This document shows, one piece after another, positions 16,079 to 23,006 of a DNA stretch of 64,000 nucleotides. The notes beneath the pieces were generated by a model that worked only from the letters and a program-made list of their open reading frames with translations, made no database searches and was not told the origin of the DNA. How positions within the stretch are numbered: position 1 is the stretch's first letter; every line of letters begins with the position of its first letter. A program made the translations under genes and the position numbers. Origin of the DNA: Massilia pinisoli (GTDB lineage Bacteria > Pseudomonadota > Gammaproteobacteria > Burkholderiales > Burkholderiaceae_D); NCBI RefSeq assembly GCF_024753285.1, contig NZ_JANUGW010000006.1:124001-188000 (forward strand). Direction: 5' to 3'.

Positions 16079-17428
16079 ATGAAATCGTCATTTTTTCGCT
16101 TGTTGCTTGTGCGCTGGCTCCTGGTGCTGATGGTGTCGCCAGGCCTGTGTTCTGCGCAGGCGCTGCCGTCCAGGATGCAGACTGCGCTGTCGAGCTTGAT
16201 TCAGTCGAAGGCCATAAAACGAGGATTTGCGGCGAATGATCCTCGCATTGGTTCTACTCTGCAGGCTGCCGGGTCCGGCATCGTCGGTTATGCCGCTGCT
16301 GCTGCAGTGGTAACTGCTGCCGGTGTAACTGCTCCCGCATGGGTCACCGCTGCGATTAGTGTCGGTCTCGGTGTGTTGTTCTCGGCCGGCATTAGTCTGG
16401 CGATCGATGGCGTTAAGTGGCTTCTCAACAGTGATGGCTCCGTGTCTGTAACGATGTCGTCTATCAGTTCACCTGGCGCAGGTATGGTTGCGGGTGGCGT
16501 TGCTTACGTTAGAGGTTCTACGTACGCGGCCGATCCCGTCATCCTGGCTAATCTAGCGTTGTCTACCGTTCCAGGGAAAACCTTGGGCGACGGGTGGTAT
16601 GTGGGCACGCCCGGTGCGTCTGATTACTACTTCCATATTATGTCCGCTGATGGCTCCGTTTACGGCATCGATGTGGCTATGTTCACGCGGGCGGCTCCTG
16701 CGACCTGCGCCGTTGGTCAATATTACGACGGTACGAGTTGCCTGACGCCTGCGGCTTCAACTCCACCTCTGGTTCTACCTGGCATTGGTGCTGCTGCCGC
16801 GAACGTGTCTGACGGTGACAAGGCGAAGCCGGTCAATCCGGCCATCGTTGCGGCGATCGCTGACACTGCTTGGAAGCAGGCGGCGTCTCAGCCTGGCTAC
16901 GCGGGACTGCCATATGACGCCAGCGACCCGATTACGCAGGCGGATGCGCAGATGCAACAGCAAGCGAACCCAGCGAGTTGGCCGACTGTTGGTGATACCG
17001 TCTCGCCGCAGGTTTCCACTGATGGCGCGTTGTCGCCATTCTCGCTCCCGTCGTCGTCTGGTTCGCCTAGTACTGGCACCGGCACGGGTAACGACACCGG
17101 GAGCAATACGGGCTCGAACACGGATTCCAAGCCTATCGACTGGGGCTCGTTCAGCGCGCCTCAGCTGGAAGAGACGCCCACGGTTAGCAGCATTGTCGAC
17201 CCGCTACTCAATCTCTGGCCGGCGTGGGCGTCGTTTTCGTTCCCGCAGCATCAGTCGGTGTGTCCTACTCCGTCGTTCATGCTGCCTGGCGGTGTGCTGA
17301 ATGGTCAGACGGTGCGTTTTACGCAAATGTGCGATTTCCTAGAAGCGAATAACGTTCGCGTTGCGATGCAAGCTGCTTTCGCTGTGGCCTGGGCCATCGT
17401 GATTGTCTTTATCGTTATGGGGGCCTGA
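16079..17428 (+). CDS. Adsorption/attachment protein, pIII-like
   Basis: 449 residues. The Sec signal MKSSFFRLLLVRWLLVLMVSP is cleaved near CSAQA. A large N-terminal domain follows, with a hydrophobic Ala/Val-rich stretch at about 55-105. Next comes a low-complexity Gly/Ser/Thr/Asn linker (SPSTGTGTGNDTGSNTG), then a C-terminal Cys-containing domain. One final membrane helix ends the protein (FAVAWAIVIVFIVMGA). Adhesin domain, glycine-rich linker and C-terminal anchor are the pIII/TspB-like arrangement. It would sit at the virion tip, bind the host receptor and release the virion. Sequence of such proteins is host specific, so recognition is by architecture and position. Confidence 0.78.
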   Translation: MKSSFFRLLLVRWLLVLMVSPGLCSAQALPSRMQTALSSLIQSKAIKRGFAANDPRIGSTLQAAGSGIVGYAAAAAVVTAAGVTAPAWVTAAISVGLGVLFSAGISLAIDGVKWLLNSDGSVSVTMSSISSPGAGMVAGGVAYVRGSTYAADPVILANLALSTVPGKTLGDGWYVGTPGASDYYFHIMSADGSVYGIDVAMFTRAAPATCAVGQYYDGTSCLTPAASTPPLVLPGIGAAAANVSDGDKAKPVNPAIVAAIADTAWKQAASQPGYAGLPYDASDPITQADAQMQQQANPASWPTVGDTVSPQVSTDGALSPFSLPSSSGSPSTGTGTGNDTGSNTGSNTDSKPIDWGSFSAPQLEETPTVSSIVDPLLNLWPAWASFSFPQHQSVCPTPSFMLPGGVLNGQTVRFTQMCDFLEANNVRVAMQAAFAVAWAIVIVFIVMGA

Positions 17429-17429
17429 T

Positions 17430-17705
17430 ATGGGGGCACTTCTCTCAAGCGTCGTCGCTTTCCTGGTGCGGACTGTGCTCGTCAAGTTTTTGCTGTTCAC
17501 AGTGATGTATCTGATCGTGTCCTCGGTGTGCGGCTACTTGGTGTCGAAGTTGCCCGGCCCGAGCGACCTTAACTCGGCGCTGGCGTCCTGGTCGCCGGCG
17601 ATGTGGTATTTCGCCGATCTGACCATGTGGACGCAGTTTTTCCCTGGTGTGATCTCCGCGTACATCCTGCGCTTCGCGATCCGCCGCATTCCTTTCTTCG
17701 GGTGA
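17430..17705 (+). CDS. Minor coat protein, pVI-like (DUF2523-type)
   Basis: 91 residues, starting one base after the preceding stop. Two to three hydrophobic segments (LVKFLLFTVMYLIVSSVCGYL and the C-terminal GVISAYILRFAI) and a basic end (RRIPFFG) match the small DUF2523 family that lies between pIII and Zot in many inoviruses and acts like pVI at the adhesin end. The next gene begins three bases after its stop, so the morphogenesis genes are one tight operon. Confidence 0.75.
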   Translation: MGALLSSVVAFLVRTVLVKFLLFTVMYLIVSSVCGYLVSKLPGPSDLNSALASWSPAMWYFADLTMWTQFFPGVISAYILRFAIRRIPFFG

Positions 17706-17708
17706 TGC

Positions 17709-18794
17709 ATGGCGATCAACAGCTATAGCGGCTTGATGGGCTCGGGTAAGACGTATGAGGTCGTCTCTTCGGTGGTCATTCCTGCCATCGCTGCAGGCCG
17801 CCGCGTCGTGTCCAACATCGCCGGCCTGAATAATGACTTCGTGCGCGAGTATGTCGCGCGCAAGTACCAGCTCGACGACGACAACCTGGGGGCCGTCGTC
17901 AACGTCAACGATGATCAGGTGCGCGCGGCCGACTTCTTCCCGGACCATGCCGCCGCCGAGGGGGGAGAGTGCAAATCGATCGTCATGCCGGGCGATCTAG
18001 TTGCGATCGACGAGGCGTACAAGATATGGGGCAACGACGTGAAGATCCTGAATGAGCACAAGGTGTTCTTCCGCGAGCATCGCCACTACACGCATCCGGA
18101 CACCGGTGTGTCCTGCGACCTGGTGCTGATGACGCAGGACATCGGCGATTTGCATCGCTCCATCAAGGCCGTGATCGGCAACAGCTTCAAGACTCACAAG
18201 GCCAAGGGTATCGGTCTGAACAACGTCTACACGATCACGATGTGGGAGGGCTGGAAGCAGCATGCCAAGCACATCGTGAAGGACTGGACGAAGACTTACG
18301 ATCCCGAGGTGTTCCCGCTCTACAAGAGCTACGCCGGCAACAAACAGGGCAAGGAACTGAACGCCGACAGCCGCATGAATATCTTTGCCGACCGGCGCTC
18401 GATGTTCAAGATCGTTTTCTTCATCCTTGCGGTCGTGCTGATCTGCTGGCGGCTTTTCCACTGGTGGTGGGCAAAGACCCATCCCGACGCACCGGCCGAG
18501 CGTCAGGCCGCTGCTGCAGCTCCTGCTTCAGCTGGTCAAGCTGCCGGCTCCGGCAAGGCTCAAGCGGCCCCATCTTCTAACCTTTCGACCGAGCTGCGCA
18601 TCGTCGGCAACTTGGTCAGCGATGGCGTCCAATTCGTGATCCTAAGCACACCTGGTGGCGTGCGCGTCGAGTCGGCCAAGTCGTTCAGCGGCTCCGGGTT
18701 CACGCAATCGGGCACCGTGGATGGTCACCTAGTCACCCGCTTCACCGGCGCGTCGGTCAGCGCTTCTGCTCCTTCTATCGAGGCAAAAAAGTGA
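17709..18794 (+). CDS. zot: Zonular occludens toxin-like assembly ATPase (pI/Zot)
   Basis: 361 residues. The N-terminal ATPase has Walker A GLMGSGKT (9-16) and Walker B LVAIDEAYKIWG. One membrane helix lies near residue 240 (MFKIVFFILAVVLICWRLF), followed by an Ala/Pro-rich periplasmic linker and domain. This is the inner-membrane motor that drives extrusion of the phage, the pI homologue. The name Zot reflects relatives in Vibrio phage CTX; nothing here implies a toxin. Its TGA overlaps the secretin GTG by four bases. Confidence 0.92.
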   Translation: MAINSYSGLMGSGKTYEVVSSVVIPAIAAGRRVVSNIAGLNNDFVREYVARKYQLDDDNLGAVVNVNDDQVRAADFFPDHAAAEGGECKSIVMPGDLVAIDEAYKIWGNDVKILNEHKVFFREHRHYTHPDTGVSCDLVLMTQDIGDLHRSIKAVIGNSFKTHKAKGIGLNNVYTITMWEGWKQHAKHIVKDWTKTYDPEVFPLYKSYAGNKQGKELNADSRMNIFADRRSMFKIVFFILAVVLICWRLFHWWWAKTHPDAPAERQAAAAAPASAGQAAGSGKAQAAPSSNLSTELRIVGNLVSDGVQFVILSTPGGVRVESAKSFSGSGFTQSGTVDGHLVTRFTGASVSASAPSIEAKK

Positions 18795-20092
18795 GAAAGT
18801 TTGCGTTGTTGTTCGTATTCCTGTTCGTCTTGGTGGGGCGCGTGTCTGCAGCTCCGGCCGTGCTGCCTGGCGCGTCGTTCGACTTCGATTCAATCCCTCT
18901 GGCCGATCTGGTGCGGGTCGTGTACGTTCAGGCCTTCGCGTCCGTGCCGTACACCGTCGATCCGGCCGTGCTGCAGGACCATCGGCCGGTGTCGTTCCGT
19001 TACCATACCGGCGATGGCGATTTCCGGACGGTGTTCGCTGCCTTCCTGCATGGGCTCGGTTATGAGCTGATGACGCGTGGCCGCCTCGATGTCGTTCGAC
19101 CTGCGCCGCCTGAGCGTCGGTTGTCCACGGTCGAGGATGCAGGACAAGAGGTGTTCGTGTACCGGCCGCGCTTCCGTGACGGCTCGCAACTGGTGGAGAT
19201 GGTGGCCCCGCTGTTCAGCGGCCATTTCACCAGTCAGCGCAGCATGAATATTACCGCCCCCGCTGCACCGGCCGCGTCCGCCGCCTCACTTGGTGCCGCC
19301 GCTTCGGGTTCGCAGGCTGTGGTCGCTCCTTCCGGTTCGCTGCTTGATCTGGCGAACAGGAACGCCGGCGAAATCATCTTCGCCGGCCCGGTTCACGAGG
19401 TAGCCGCGCTGCGCAAGCTGTTCACACAGCTCGATGTTGATCCGGGCCAGGTTATGGTTACCGGCGCGCTCTATGAGGTCAACATCGGCACGCAGCATGC
19501 TTCCGCCCTGCAGCTCGCCGCTTCGATCTTGGGCGATCGTTTCCGCTTTTCGCTTGGTGCGGCCCAGGAGTCGGGCAACTACGTCAGCGTGCGGGCCTCG
19601 ACCGTCACCGCCATCATCCAGGCGCTAGACAGCGATTCACGCTTCAAGGTGTTGTCCTCGCCCTCGCTTCGTGTCGCGTCGGGGCAGACGGCATCCCTGA
19701 CGGTCGGTGATGACGTTCCAGTGCTCGGGGCGATTACGTATCCCGGCAATGGTGCTGCTCCGGTTCAGTCGGTCGATTACCGCTCGTCTGGTGTGCTGTT
19801 TTCTATCTCGCCTGTGGTTCGTGATTCTTCGATCGCGGTCAAGGTGGACCAGCAGGTGTCGTCATTTGTCGCTACCACAACCGGCGTTAACAATTCTCCT
19901 ACGCTGACCAAGCGGCAGCTTACGACCAGCGTTTCCCTAGCGGATGGTGACGTCGTAGTGATCGGTGGTTTGCGCCAGAGCAAAGATACCGCTGCGGCGT
20001 CGCGTGTGCCATTCCTGCCGTTCTTTGGTAGCAAGGCCAGCGACAAGTCTGAGTCGGAGATTTTGCTTTTTTTGCAGCTCAAGAAAATATGA
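18791..20092 (+). CDS. Phage secretin (pIV-like)
   Basis: 433 residues. A signal peptide (MRKFALLFVFLFVLVGRVSA) is followed by small N-domains (N0: FDFDSIPLADLVRVVYVQAF) and a secretin domain. That domain contains the family blocks LSSPSLRVASGQTASLTVGDDVPVLG, SGVLFSISPVV and LADGDVVVIGGLRQSK near the C-terminus. It forms the outer-membrane pore through which virions leave. The GTG start overlaps the end of zot. Encoding its own secretin frees the phage from the host type II system, as in Ff and unlike CTX. Confidence 0.92.
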   Translation: MRKFALLFVFLFVLVGRVSAAPAVLPGASFDFDSIPLADLVRVVYVQAFASVPYTVDPAVLQDHRPVSFRYHTGDGDFRTVFAAFLHGLGYELMTRGRLDVVRPAPPERRLSTVEDAGQEVFVYRPRFRDGSQLVEMVAPLFSGHFTSQRSMNITAPAAPAASAASLGAAASGSQAVVAPSGSLLDLANRNAGEIIFAGPVHEVAALRKLFTQLDVDPGQVMVTGALYEVNIGTQHASALQLAASILGDRFRFSLGAAQESGNYVSVRASTVTAIIQALDSDSRFKVLSSPSLRVASGQTASLTVGDDVPVLGAITYPGNGAAPVQSVDYRSSGVLFSISPVVRDSSIAVKVDQQVSSFVATTTGVNNSPTLTKRQLTTSVSLADGDVVVIGGLRQSKDTAAASRVPFLPFFGSKASDKSESEILLFLQLKKI

Positions 20093-20282
20093 ACCAGCTG
20101 ATAATATGCGACTTCCAATTTGAGTAAGAAGCAAAACGGCTACAATCAATTTAGCAAAACATGTTCATTGGCATTTCTTCACTTTCCCGAGTTTTGAGTC
20201 GACGTACGCTGAAACGCTCACACCGGCACTGGCACTGCAGGTTGGTGTTTTCGCGAGCTCGTCTTCGGTTTGTTGTGAATCT

Positions 20283-20819
20283 ATGATTGTTTTCCTTGAT
20301 ACCGAATACACGGACCCAATTAATACTGACCTTATCAGTATTGGGATGGTGTCTGAGGACGGCCAACGCGTCGTTTACTTGGAGCGTTCGGACTACCAGA
20401 TCGCTTGGTGTAACAAATTTGTGCGTGAGGCCGTGCTGCCTCAACTCGGCCGCTGTGGTCCGGCTGTTACGCGTGCCGAGCTTGCGGTCCGTCTGACAGC
20501 TTGGTTTGCAACACTTCCACGAAAAGTCGTTATCGCTTGTGACAGCCGAACAGACTGGATACTGCTTCTAGATGCGATGAACAACGCCCCTCCTCACAAT
20601 CTGGTCGGTCAACCCTTTGATTTACGTAGCCTTATCGACTCGTCAATTTTTCACCGTGCCGTTGTGCGTTACCATGAGCAACACGGTCCATGGCATCATG
20701 CTCGTCATGATGCCCATGCTCATCGGGCTGGATGGATGGCGTGGATGGATGCGCGTAAGGGTAAGTCTCGTGCGATGCAAGGCAAATTTCACTGTGCTTC
20801 GGACTTTGATGAGTCTTAG
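20283..20819 (+). CDS. 3'-5' exonuclease-like protein (DEDD/RNase T-like superfamily)
   Basis: 178 residues. Metal-binding residues of the DEDD family can be placed: FLDTEYT (Asp6, Glu8), CDSRTDW mid-protein, and ARHDAHAHRAGW near the C-terminus, which fits the HxAxxD-type ExoIII motif. It should degrade single-stranded RNA or DNA from the 3' end; which one is not clear. It lies after the secretin, outside the canonical phage gene order, in an AT-richer stretch. It is better viewed as cargo than as a structural gene. A 190-bp gap without an obvious gene separates it from the secretin. Confidence 0.65.
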   Translation: MIVFLDTEYTDPINTDLISIGMVSEDGQRVVYLERSDYQIAWCNKFVREAVLPQLGRCGPAVTRAELAVRLTAWFATLPRKVVIACDSRTDWILLLDAMNNAPPHNLVGQPFDLRSLIDSSIFHRAVVRYHEQHGPWHHARHDAHAHRAGWMAWMDARKGKSRAMQGKFHCASDFDES

Positions 20820-20932
20820 CCAATCGATCTGTTAGCCAGGCTGGAAGGCCGCTGAGAAGATCGGTCAAGATATGAAGCAAGAGTGTTTCAGCGTGCTTTA
20901 TGGAGCGGAGAGGGTGTCAAGGGCTTGGCGCG

Positions 20933-21075
20933 GCCCGCAGCCCAGCGGGCGAGGACACGGGCCCTTGACACACTTGAAGCGACCCACGCTTTGCAAAGGG
21001 GCAAGGACGGGTTCTTGTCCTTGCCTCCGCCGCCTCGCAAGCGAGAGGCCCCCGGCAGGGACCCCCGGTAGGGCC
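20933..21075. other. Noncoding hairpin cluster, candidate replication/packaging region
   Basis: Within the 409-bp gene-free gap (20820-21228) lies a GC-rich block with consecutive inverted repeats. They are GCCCGC/GCGGGC (20933-20950), GGCAAGGAC/GTCCTTGCC (21000-21025, 8-nt loop), GCCTCGC/GCGAGAGGC (21032-21049) and GGCCC/GGGCC (21047-21075). Filamentous phages keep origin and packaging hairpins in one intergenic region, and this is the only such region in the element. The loop and right arm of the second hairpin read TTCTTGTCCTTG, vaguely like the TTCTTATCTTGA nick region of single-Tyr Rep plasmids. Assignment is inference. Confidence 0.5.
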
Positions 21076-21168
21076 GTCGGAGACTTGCAAACATCACTGA
21101 TTGCTTCAGCGATCTGGCCTCTTAGCTCTCCCTTGCAATGTAAAAAAAAGACGTATTCAAGTAAAAAA

Positions 21169-21217
21169 TTGACTTTGAAAAAGTAGTTTAGTACAATTCG
21201 AAGTACGTTAACTACTT
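21169..21217 (+). promoter_or_regulatory. parA promoter overlapped by a palindromic operator
   Basis: TTGACT (21169-21174) and TACAAT (21192-21197) are spaced 17 bp apart, a near-consensus sigma-70 promoter. The inverted repeat AAGTAGTT (21181-21188) / AACTACTT (21210-21217), with inner GTAC pairs, straddles the -10 and start region. A protein bound here would block transcription; ParA autoregulation is the simplest guess. GGAGG precedes the ATG. Confidence 0.75.
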
Positions 21218-21228
21218 CGGAGGGTCTC

Positions 21229-22251
21229 ATGAAAGTGTTGGGTTTCTGGAACAACAAGGGCGGTACAGGGAAGACGAGCTTAGCTTTTCAAGGAATTTGT
21301 ACGTTTGCAGCGCAACATTCGGATGCGCGTATTCTTGTTGTGGACGTTTGTCCTCAAGCGAACTTAAGTGAGTTGATGCTTGGCGGTCAGGAGAATCAAG
21401 GGGGAGTCAATTTACTGACGTTACATGGTGAGGCCGGCCGGCGCTCTATCGGTGGCTATTTTCAAACCCGTTTGCCCAAGCCTTTTGATACCTCTGGTCT
21501 TAGTCCAAACGGTTTCATCTCGATTCCTCATCACTACAACGCGGCCGTTCCCTCGAACATTAGGCTTTTAGCTGGCGATCCACTGTTGGAACTCCAGGCA
21601 AACGCTGTTTCAACCTTGGCGAACACCCAAATCCCTGGAACCGATAGTTGGGCAAAAGTTGTTTGCTGGTTAAGAGACTTTTTAGAGGCGTGCTCTGATC
21701 ACTTTGACTACTGCTTTGTCGATATGAATCCGAGCTTTTCTATGTACACACAAATTGCTTTGGCAGCATGTGATCGGCTGGTGTTGCCAGTAACTGCGGA
21801 CGATTCTTCTCGTCGAGGAATTCAGAACGCAATGAGTTTGATCTATGGTCTGAAGCTTCCATCCGATGTGTATGCGCAGCACAATTTCCACTCTCGTATG
21901 ACTGCAGCAGGCCTTCCGTCTCCTAAGGTTCATATGGTTGCCAAGAATCGGCTAACGCAATATATCAATACCGCAAAAAGTTATGCTGCAGTTTTGTCAG
22001 GGATTGCATTTGATTTGGATGCGATGGTTAAAGATAACCCTGATTACTTCACATTTTCTGCTGTGTCAGAAGGCACGTATGAAATAAAGGATTTTCAGAC
22101 TGCTGGGGTAGTTGCGTTTGCACGAGGGACTCCATTTGTTTCCATGCACTCCGGATCGCTAAGTGTTGCGGGGCAACGTGTTAAAGTTGATAGGGAGCAA
22201 CTTGATCAAAACCGCGATATCGTGGTTGAGTTTGCTTCTAGGTTCTGGTAA
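21229..22251 (+). CDS. ParA-family ATPase
   Basis: 340 residues. The deviant Walker A motif of ParA/MinD proteins is at 10-16 (KGGTGKT, in FWNNKGGTGKTSLAF). Walker A' follows as VDVCPQANLS (usually DxDPQxN; here Cys replaces the second Asp), and YCFVDMNPSFSMYTQIAL is the Walker B region. It is longer than a minimal ParA and has no N-terminal HTH. It may partition DNA or regulate, but no ParB lies beside it. It has a strong promoter with a palindrome. Low GC compared with the host marks it as foreign. It is the last gene before attR. Confidence 0.82.
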   Translation: MKVLGFWNNKGGTGKTSLAFQGICTFAAQHSDARILVVDVCPQANLSELMLGGQENQGGVNLLTLHGEAGRRSIGGYFQTRLPKPFDTSGLSPNGFISIPHHYNAAVPSNIRLLAGDPLLELQANAVSTLANTQIPGTDSWAKVVCWLRDFLEACSDHFDYCFVDMNPSFSMYTQIALAACDRLVLPVTADDSSRRGIQNAMSLIYGLKLPSDVYAQHNFHSRMTAAGLPSPKVHMVAKNRLTQYINTAKSYAAVLSGIAFDLDAMVKDNPDYFTFSAVSEGTYEIKDFQTAGVVAFARGTPFVSMHSGSLSVAGQRVKVDREQLDQNRDIVVEFASRFW

Positions 22252-22352
22252 GGCCACGTTGGCGTGTAGCTGAAGGAAATGGCTATGAATTAGTACTTCC
22301 TGCAGCCTTTCTTTAAGATGCAGCAAACGAAGGTTTCGGACACTGCGTTCGG

Positions 22353-22370
22353 TGTCAACAAATCGTCAAC
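22353..22370 (+). repeat. Possible integrase arm-type site, right end
   Basis: TGTCAACAAATCGTCAAC, differing at one base from 11303-11320 and in the same orientation, about 95 bp inside attR. The 213 bp from the parA stop to attR hold no gene. Confidence 0.6.
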
Positions 22371-22464
22371 AGCAATGCTGTGTGACGGGTATCCAATGCG
22401 GCAGGCTAGGGCGCATGTTGTTGATTTAACGGCCAATGCCAACCTAATGACGGCCTACGGCAGT

Positions 22465-22513
22465 GACTCATAATCCGTTGGTGCCCGGTTCGACTCCGGG
22501 GAGGCCTACCAAT
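22465..22513 (+). repeat. attR: 49-bp tRNA-Met fragment
   Basis: An exact copy of 11161-11209. It lacks the tRNA 5' half, so it is a remnant left by integration and not a gene. Confidence 0.93.
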
Positions 22514-22643
22514 AAATCAAGAGCTTATGCTGTATCTGGCCCTTGACCCCCTACTTTAGCGGACCGCCATGTAGGCATTTTCGTTCGCTCGGCGGGCGAT
22601 CCCGCTTACTTATTGTGACAACAATGTTCGCCAATCGGGACCG

Positions 22644-22683
22644 GCGCGCTCACGAAGATTCGTCTTTGGTGAGCGCGCGTTTT
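22644..22683 (+). terminator. Bidirectional terminator-like hairpin between prophage and T6SS module
   Basis: GCGCGCTCAC (22644-22653) is perfectly complementary to GTGAGCGCGC (22669-22678), followed by TTTT. It lies 46 bp beyond the PAAR stop and could end that minus-strand operon. The rest of the 215 bp from attR to the PAAR gene holds nothing recognisable. Confidence 0.55.
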
Positions 22684-22728
22684 GCCTGCCACACCGGGTT
22701 ATTGCCGGCGATCCTCGACTAACAATTC

Positions 22729-22995
22729 CTACGACGTTCGGAAGTTCTGCAAGGTCGACTTTAGCTTGGCCCCGCAACTGGTCACGTCGTCCTCGAACGC
22801 AATCGAGATTCCATTGATGCGGTGGCGACTGGAGCCGCTGGCGATCGTACAGCCGCTGTGTCCCGGTATCGGGCAGCTACAGGCGTCGCCGACGCAGGCG
22901 ACCGGAATACCGCCTACCTTGAAGTTGGTGGCGCGCGTACTGATCACTTTGCCCCCGTGCGATGTGGGATCGCCCAGCCGAATCACCTTGCGCAT
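22729..22995 (-). CDS. PAAR-domain protein (T6SS spike tip)
   Basis: An 88-residue stand-alone PAAR protein. The conical tip sharpens the VgrG spike. It opens with MRKVIRLGDPTSHGGKVIS, the usual 'GD-T-HGG' start, and has paired Cys/His zinc-ligand candidates (VACVGDACSCPIPGHSGC). It is the last gene of the vgrG-tle3-tla3-PAAR cluster, 11 bp after the adaptor gene. It carries no toxin extension, so the effector here is the separate lipase. Confidence 0.88.
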   Translation of the reverse strand: MRKVIRLGDPTSHGGKVISTRATNFKVGGIPVACVGDACSCPIPGHSGCTIASGSSRHRINGISIAFEDDVTSCGAKLKSTLQNFRTS

Positions 22996-23006
22996 GATCG
23001 TTTGTC

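Noticed and set aside
17709..18794. Reading the Zot-like gene as a toxin
   Set aside because: The Walker motifs, single membrane helix and gene order make it the phage assembly ATPase (pI); the toxin activity is known only for a processed fragment of the Vibrio protein.
22465..22513. A second tRNA-Met gene
   Set aside because: Only the 3' half is present; the acceptor 5' strand and D arm are missing, so it is attR.
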